Both the position numbers and the translations under genes were made by a program. Positions 58,181 through 64,000 of a DNA stretch of 64,000 bases are shown piece by piece. The notes beneath the pieces are model-generated. The model was not told the origin of the DNA and did no database searches. It saw nothing but the letters and a program-made list of their open reading frames with translations. Origin of the DNA: Podospora pseudoanserina. Its lineage: Eukaryota > Ascomycota > Sordariomycetes > Sordariales > Podosporaceae. The first letter of the stretch is position 1. Every line of letters starts with the position of its first letter. The stretch is taken from the NCBI RefSeq assembly GCF_035222485.1, contig NC_085921.1, forward strand, positions 1,364,001 to 1,428,000, in the 5' to 3' direction.

Positions 58181-58903
58181 GGGGATGCGTGAACAGTGCC
58201 CGATGGGTTGGTTATTTGGAGCTGCAGTTGCATTGCAGGTTGTCGGGTAGATGCATCATTGCGGGCAGGTGACACATGGCCGCTACCTCGGACACGGTTG
58301 AAGGGGGATGGGATGAACAGGTGGGATGAGGTATGAAGTCTAATCCTGAAGAATGAAAGAATTGATGATACGGGACGAACGATGATTTGGGTTAGGATGG
58401 GTATGGATACGGGTATGGGATAGGATATCCGATACCTTTGGTAGGATAAGGACGGGACGGACGGACGGACGAAAGGGAATACCTGGGGTTGGTGATGTGA
58501 AAGGAAAAAGGATGGAAAGGAGGGTGGGATGGAGGTTCAAAATTTGTTTGCTTTGAGTTTTTGTTTTCTGTTGTTGCTTTCTCATTTTTGCACAGCAGGA
58601 AGCAGGCGAAAGCAAAAGCGGGCGAGTTATAGTGGGATTTATCTCTTGTTGTAATCGTTAATGCCTTTTTTCGACATTTTCGGGTTGTGTTTTTTTTTTA
58701 GGGAAGAGTTACATGTTTATTGGATTATTTTTGCGTGTTTGCTTTTTGATGTTTGGTGGTTTGATGCTTTGATGTTGGGTCCTCGGATTCATGGGACTGT
58801 TGGAGTCATCAAAGACAGGAAGGGGTGTAATGAGCGAGCGAGTTCGTGTAGTTGATTCTTTGTGTGTTGAAAGGGCGTTTTCATGCCCAAGTTAGGTACT
58901 TAC

Positions 58904-58961
<58 letters not shown>

Positions 58962-59351
58962 GGTGCTTGTATGTCTTTCAAAAAGGAATTTCATGGAATT
59001 CGTAAACATGTCAGAAGAGCACATACATAGGTAAACTTAGTATTGAAATTTACACATATAATCTACTCTTCTTTTCAAGTTCAAAGCTATCCCCCTCCAG
59101 CCCCCCCTCCCCCGCCCCTTCCCTTTCTTTAGCCGCCCATATTTCGCTTAAATCAACTCTGTCGAAAAACAAATACTCCCCCTTACAAACAGTCTAAGAG
59201 AAAAAAGAGAGTGGGTATCTACAGCAATCCTACATCCTTTCACACAGCAGCAAAGAAAAACGCCAAAACCAAAAACCACATGCTAGCCAACCCTCGCTAT
59301 ACGTGTCTCCCTCTCCTCATTTCCCCCCCATTTTTCTTCCTACACCAATCC
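58181..59351. other. Convergent intergenic region
   Basis: 3' flanks of ERG4 (plus) and of the LCCL gene (minus). Purine-rich GGATA/GGAC repeats occur at 58350-58530 and a GAT microsatellite at 58904-58960. No gene seen. Confidence 0.5.
58904..58960. repeat. (GAT)19 microsatellite
   Basis: Nineteen perfect GAT triplets in non-coding DNA. Confidence 0.96.
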
Positions 59352-61421
59352 TCAAACCCCCCTCTTCCTCAGATCAACCACCATAACCTCCCTCGCCTCC
59401 TCCATCCCCTGCCCCTCCCTCCCACCAACCTCGTCCCTCACTCTAAGGGAAGGCCCGGCCTTCATCTCCTCCCACCCCTCCCCGCCATCCCACCTCCCCG
59501 CCTTGGTGTAATCGCCCCTCGTCCCCCCCGAAACCCATGCAAAACGAAAGTATTCCGGCTCGTCCTTCACCAACCCCCTCGGCCGTGTCCACGTAATATT
59601 CGACACCACCCCACTGCTCCCAGCCCCGGGCGCAGAGTTGCCATCATCAAAATATGTCCTAAACCTCTCCACGTCATTGACCAACACGCTGATGCCATCG
59701 TATGACGGGGCGGGCGGTGCCTCCCATGAGAAGGTTATGCTGGTGTTGGGAGAAATCTTCGGCTCATCAATCACCGGAAGAGGCGACTGAACCGGCGCAT
59801 CCCCCCTCAGAGCGAGCGCAGTCTGCAAAACCGGATCAAACCCCCATCTCGCGATCCCGTTGATAAACAACCCCAGCAAAAGACCCTGAAACAACAACGA
59901 CGGGCGAGTCTGAAGCGAGGTGCCCGGCAGGAGCAAAAGCGCGAGGATGTAATGATGAATACGCAAGTTCTGACCCGGCAGCAGCAAGAAAATAATCAAG
60001 CAAACAGCAAACAACCCGTACAGTTTGAGGTGAGACCTCAACCTTGCTTCTTGCCTGAAAAACCAGATCTGGAAGACCACAGCAAAGAAGAGGACGATGA
60101 TGATGATTGCCAAAGCGGCGCGGGCACCGGGTTGTTGGTTTATGTCGTGGCTGTTGAGCCGCTGGATGGGGATGAAGTCAAAGGTGTAGTTTGTCAACGA
60201 CCCAACCCACGCGCCGCCGAGCCAGAGGATCGTCTTCTCCACGTGGGCGGTCAGGCCTTTGAGGGTGCGCCGGATGCCCATCTTGTCGTACATCACCCAG
60301 GCGACGAACATGGCCGGGAGGTAGAGGCCGATTTCGCGGGAGAAGAGGGAGGCAAGGTCGGTGTAATTAGGAGTGTCCATTGCCATCCCGACTGTCCAGA
60401 ACAGGCCACTGAATTGGGTGAAGAAGAAGAGGCCTGGGTGGCTGACGAAGAGCGAGAAGACTGTCGTGAAAACGACCGAGATGGCGAGGAGGGACCAGCG
60501 GGGGTCACGGGAGGAGCATTCGACGTCGGGTTCGAAGGTGAAGCTGAGGGGGAAGTAGGAGTCGAAGGGGACCGAGGTGATGCCGTTGCGCTTGGTGCTG
60601 TTGTAGTTGGATTGGAGTCCCACCAGGCGGACGACACCACAACCGCCTGTGGCGTCCGAGATGACGCCCGCATGGATGGCAGAGCCGCAGATGAAGGAAT
60701 CGCCTCTGTAGATGGCCGGTCCGTCTCCATCAGCAGGAGGCCCGCCGACGACCAGTGGCTTGTAGATGACTTCTTGATCGCCAACCGCCCGGGGATTCAA
60801 CACCTGGTAGCTCCCACAGTTGCCTGGGCACCTGAACGGGAAACCCCCATCATCAAACGGTCTGCAGTCGATGCCGTCCAGGCCACAGCCGTTACCTGCG
60901 ATCCAGTAGGTCGAGCCGCAACCAATCTTGACCAGTCTTCCCCATTCTGCAATCTCGCTCACCGATTGCCCGTTTTTGAGCGTAAAAGCAAAGGATACGA
61001 TCCAGACGACATACAAGACGAGCACAAGCGCGGCTCTGTGGAGTTTGTTGGGTAGGTACCTATCCAGTAACACAATCGGGAACTGCTGCACCTGGGGGAA
61101 CAGCGGTTTGATCCGGAACCGTCGAGGTACAGCAGGCCCCTCGGTCCATTCGACACCAGCCTTTATCCACCGGCGCACCGGGTACGGAACCCACTTGAAC
61201 CGTTTCCACGAATTTTCGTCTTGGATAAACCGTGGTGTTGGTGGGGAGCTGTCAGCCTCGTCTGCATTCCGGGCTTCTCGGATAGGCGCATCGGGGTGGT
61301 TGTTGTCGACGATAAGGATGTTGGCATTGCTCGAGGCAGCGGTGGACGTGGTACCAGAAGAGTCGCCGTTCACACCTGCTTCTCTTTCGATATCATTTGT
61401 CTCGCCCATGTTTTTACCCAC
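59352..61421 (-). CDS. LCCL-domain multi-pass membrane protein
   Basis: Intronless, 689 aa. Polar N-terminus, then a first membrane segment (AALVLVLYVVWIVSFAFTL), and a lumenal or outside LCCL domain with its Cys framework (GCGSTYWIAGNGCGLDG, FPFRCPGNC, GDSFICGSAIHAGVISD, GGCGVVRLVG). About nine hydrophobic segments follow (for example LLAISVVFTTVFSLFVSHPG, AALAIIIIVLFFAVVFQIWF, LYGLFAVCLIIFLLLPGQNL, HHYILALLLLPGTSL), then a C-terminal domain with SITFSWEAPPAPSYDGISVL and PEYFRFAWVSGGTRGDYTKA. The family is widespread in ascomycetes as LCCL-domain protein and lacks an assigned function. Start at 61421 (MGKNMGETN) or four codons later. Confidence 0.88.
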   Translation of the reverse strand: MGKNMGETNDIEREAGVNGDSSGTTSTAASSNANILIVDNNHPDAPIREARNADEADSSPPTPRFIQDENSWKRFKWVPYPVRRWIKAGVEWTEGPAVPRRFRIKPLFPQVQQFPIVLLDRYLPNKLHRAALVLVLYVVWIVSFAFTLKNGQSVSEIAEWGRLVKIGCGSTYWIAGNGCGLDGIDCRPFDDGGFPFRCPGNCGSYQVLNPRAVGDQEVIYKPLVVGGPPADGDGPAIYRGDSFICGSAIHAGVISDATGGCGVVRLVGLQSNYNSTKRNGITSVPFDSYFPLSFTFEPDVECSSRDPRWSLLAISVVFTTVFSLFVSHPGLFFFTQFSGLFWTVGMAMDTPNYTDLASLFSREIGLYLPAMFVAWVMYDKMGIRRTLKGLTAHVEKTILWLGGAWVGSLTNYTFDFIPIQRLNSHDINQQPGARAALAIIIIVLFFAVVFQIWFFRQEARLRSHLKLYGLFAVCLIIFLLLPGQNLRIHHYILALLLLPGTSLQTRPSLLFQGLLLGLFINGIARWGFDPVLQTALALRGDAPVQSPLPVIDEPKISPNTSITFSWEAPPAPSYDGISVLVNDVERFRTYFDDGNSAPGAGSSGVVSNITWTRPRGLVKDEPEYFRFAWVSGGTRGDYTKAGRWDGGEGWEEMKAGPSLRVRDEVGGREGQGMEEAREVMVVDLRKRGV

Positions 61422-62125
61422 CTACGGCCCAAGGACAACAGCAAACAAGACACAACAAAGAGGGACGGACGGGCAGGGTAAACGAGCGATTGTATTTAGG
61501 AACTCAAAGAAGGAAAAAATACAACGAGGCAGAAAACAACTAGGGACGGCAGAGGAGGGGGAGCATAGCCAAGGACATGTCGGGATAAGCAATGACAAAC
61601 AACAAATGCCATGAACAACCGTCCGAACTCCGAGAAGCCCGCCCCCGTCTCAACTGGCTTTTTAGCGCAACGCTTGCACACGCTGCCCTGTTCCTGTCCC
61701 CCTGTAGGCAGGGCTGAATGTGGGGACCCTAGCCGCTGCCTGACGTAAGCACGGACTTGAGACCCCAGTGGATATCTCATTAGCGGGTGCATCAGCCCCG
61801 ATAGAAACAAAACCGTTTGACCCCAAGGTTTCCACTTTGGGCGACTGTGTGCTTGGCATCGAGGGGCAGCATGAGAGCCGTCAGTGGGTGTTTGAAATTG
61901 ACTCGTGAGTTAATCGTTGACATAATAAATGAAGGAGAGAAAGTACTAACATCTTCAAGCAAGACAGAGTTTGATTGATATCTCGAGTTGTGCTGCCTGA
62001 AGTACCAGGATCATCGTTACCAGTCTGCTGGGTCAGACGCTGTCAAGGATTTGATTTTCACTCGGTTCAGGAAAGACTTGAGGTCCAAGCTCGCTCATAC
62101 AACCATCAACTGCAAAACTCGCAAA
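61422..62125. other. Divergent promoter of LCCL gene and QTRT2 gene
   Basis: About 700 bp between divergent starts. An upstream in-frame Met at 61988 exists for the plus-strand gene but the sequence before 62126 does not resemble the family. No separate gene seen. Confidence 0.55.
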
Positions 62126-63632
62126 ATGACGGTTGATACCGAGCCACAAGAACCCGAGTCGACAGCCATGAGGTTTGAAGTAGTGTCCTCGGCTCTCAAG
62201 GAGGGCACAGCAGCTGCTGCCAGAGTCGGTCGTCTGGCTCTTCCGGGACGTCGTCCCATCGACACTCCAAACTTCATCGCCGTCACTTCACGCGGCACTC
62301 TGCCTCATGTCACCCCTGACAATATCAGCAAGCACCTACAAGTGAGCGGTGCATACTTTTCCCTCGAAGACTGTCAGTGTTCCCCCCTCATGCTCTATCA
62401 AAAACCACTCATTAACCCCCCACCAAGTCGTCGAAAAGTCCCAGCAAAACCTCTCCCGCCCACCACCCATCTTCAGCGCCCCGACCAGCACCAACCACCC
62501 CACCCCCTTATACAGCTTCACTGGCACCCCCTCCCACATAACCACCATCCTCGCCGCCCGCCGCCTCCCCGCCGTCCCCTCCCCGATAGGCAACTCCACC
62601 AAATCCATCTCCGTCTTCACCAACACTGGCTTCCAAAACCTCTCCACAACCGACTACCTCTCCGCCGCCTCCACCCTCGAACCAGACATCACCATCCCCC
62701 TAGCCGACCTAACCAACAACTCCCCCCCAGGCACCTCCCCAACAAGCAAACGAGCCCTCCGCATGGCCGAACGCACGGACGAGTGGATAGTAGACTGGTT
62801 CTCCTCCCCCCTCTCCACCTCCACATCAACCTTCGCCCCAGTCCTGCCAATCCCCTACCCAATCCAGTGGGAATACCTCTCCCGCCTGGCAGAAGACTAC
62901 ATCCCCTCGTCCCAACTCTCCGGGTTGGCAGTCCACGACCCGGATATCATTCCCGATCTTGCCACTCACCAACCCTCCCTCTTGTCCCTCCCCCTTTTGT
63001 CGCTTTCCAACCCGAGCAACCCCCACCTCATCCTCCGTCACATAGCCCTCGGAACAGACCTCTTCGCCCTCCCGTTGATAAACGCCGTATCCGACGCTGG
63101 TTTAGCCCTAAACTTCACCTTCCCCGCCCCTCCCTCTCCTGGGAGCACCCCCCTTCCATTGGCAGTCGACCTCTCCCTCCCCTCTTTCAGCACATCCGTC
63201 ACCCCCCTCTCCGAGTCCTGCACCTGTTACGCCTGCAAAAGCCACCACAAATCCTACATCCACCACCTCCTCCAAGCACGCGAGATGCTAGGCTGGACAC
63301 TCCTCCAAATCCACAACCACGCGACCATGTCCGCCTTTTTCGGCGGGATCCAGCGGTCGATCAAGGATGCCACCTTTGAAGACGAGAGGTTGAGTTTCAG
63401 CAGGGCGTACGACAGCGAGATGCCCGCGGGGGTGGGGGAGAGGCCGAGGATGAGGGGGTACCAGTATAAGAGTCAGGGAGGGGAGGAGAATGCCGGAAAA
63501 AAGAAGAACAAGCCTGCATGGCAAAAGGAACTGGCGGTTGAGGATGACAAGGTCGAGGTACCGGAGACAGATGGAGGGAGGGAATTACAGGAGAAGGGGG
63601 TTGGGGAGGTGGTAAAGGGGTCAGGTAGATGA
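62126..63632 (+). CDS. Queuine tRNA-ribosyltransferase accessory subunit 2 (QTRT2 type)
   Basis: Join(62126..62372, 62428..63632), 483 aa. Non-catalytic partner of the eukaryotic TGT heterodimer that inserts queuine at the wobble base of GUN-anticodon tRNAs. Visible: GRLALPGRRPIDTPNFIAVT, TSRGTLPHVTPDNI, DYLSAASTLEPDITIPLADL, RMAERTDEWI, and the zinc site CTCYACKSHHKSYIHHLLQA with REMLGWTLLQIHNHATMSAF. The 55-bp intron has a slightly unusual GTCAGT donor and splits the Phe codon of LEDFVEK. The C-terminal extension KKKNKPAWQKELAVEDDKVE is lineage-specific. The 5' half is very C-rich, the 3' half G-rich. Catalytic TGT would be encoded elsewhere. Confidence 0.88.
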
Positions 63633-64000
63633 AGCGAAATAGACCTGGAGATGGGAAGAAAAAAGAATAATACATAAAAAATAAATAAAAATATAAAAAA
63701 ACAAGATCTTTGTCTTTTGTGTCAAAGTCCTGGTCCAAGAGATGAATCTCGTCACCGGTAGATACATCCATCCATATTTTGATAAAACACTCAAAACCAC
63801 CTTTTAATCACTACCTATCCAATATTTCTACCCTTTTCCACATGTCACACACCGCAGCAAGTTATATACAACCCCCAAACACCCCAACCACCCAGACAAA
63901 ACATGATTCATCAAACCACACCCTATTCATTACAACCCTTTATATACCCTATAGTAACAAAAAAAAAACCTTATCCTATCTCTCTATGCCTTTCCCTAGT
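63633..64000. other. 3' flank at window end
   Basis: A/T-rich sequence (A-runs at 63659-63703 and 63958-63968). No gene seen before the window ends. Confidence 0.5.

Noticed and set aside
59952-61055. 367-codon plus-strand frame opposite the LCCL gene
   Set aside because: Antisense shadow with no domain; the minus strand encodes a clear LCCL membrane protein.

Overview
The window looks like nuclear DNA of a filamentous ascomycete, most likely a Sordariomycete close to Sordariales. Reasons: short GT-AG introns of about 50-70 bp in most genes (one with a clear CTAAC branch point), dispersed intron-bearing tRNA genes, GC-balanced intergenic DNA, and proteins of typical fungal type such as Loc1, Erg4, N-terminal amidase, Cys-rich single-pass membrane proteins and LCCL proteins. 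I see no operons, CRISPR, viral genome or biosynthetic cluster. The content is mainly conserved housekeeping genes separated by long gene-poor stretches.

Layout. 1-3 kb: no gene seen. 3.0-9.5 kb: a secreted two-domain Cys-rich protein, RFC4 clamp-loader subunit (minus), ARG7/argJ ornithine acetyltransferase (minus) and a derlin (plus); the last two share a divergent promoter carrying a perfect TGAGTCA Gcn4/CPC-1-type site. 10.6-13.8 kb: LOC1 (minus) and HIS3 (plus) diverge; then a 211-bp element with 30-bp terminal inverted repeats and a small inner-membrane-like protein. 14.5-16.6 kb: a single-pass membrane protein (minus). 16.6-19.7 kb: empty. 19.7-23.0 kb: NTA1-type N-terminal amidase with a very long low-complexity tail holding five copies of a WYWKHE motif. 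25.3-35.8 kb: two paralogous Cys-rich single-pass membrane proteins flanking CBF5, a tRNA-Phe with a 60-nt intron, and a GH43 glycosidase whose 3' end is out of frame by one G. 36.8-39.4 kb: two decayed unrecognised genes. 40-53.6 kb: coiled-coil protein, transketolase, BMT6 rRNA methyltransferase, SAC/hSac2 phosphoinositide phosphatase, SNU13 and V-ATPase subunit c. 54.4-64 kb: tRNA-Lys, ERG4, an LCCL-domain membrane protein and a queuine tRNA-ribosyltransferase accessory subunit.

How the genes relate. Ribosome and RNP biogenesis is well represented but scattered (Loc1, Cbf5, Bmt6, Snu13, two tRNAs, QTRT2). Amino-acid biosynthesis is represented by ARG7 and HIS3. Membrane and trafficking functions include derlin, V-ATPase c, SAC phosphatase, Erg4 and the LCCL protein. 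Neighbours show no obvious pathway linkage.

Two cross-cutting observations deserve attention. First, many genes switch composition along their length: 5' halves use C-ending, pyrimidine-rich codons and 3' halves use G-ending, purine-rich codons with long G runs. Second, otherwise conserved genes (GH43, the coiled-coil protein, the SAC phosphatase) lose frame in or next to exactly such G runs, which suggests homopolymer miscalls or real slippage. I did not find a clearly new biological system. The best candidates for novelty are the amidase tail repeats, the TIR element with internal 22-bp repeats, and the two-member Cys-rich receptor-like family.
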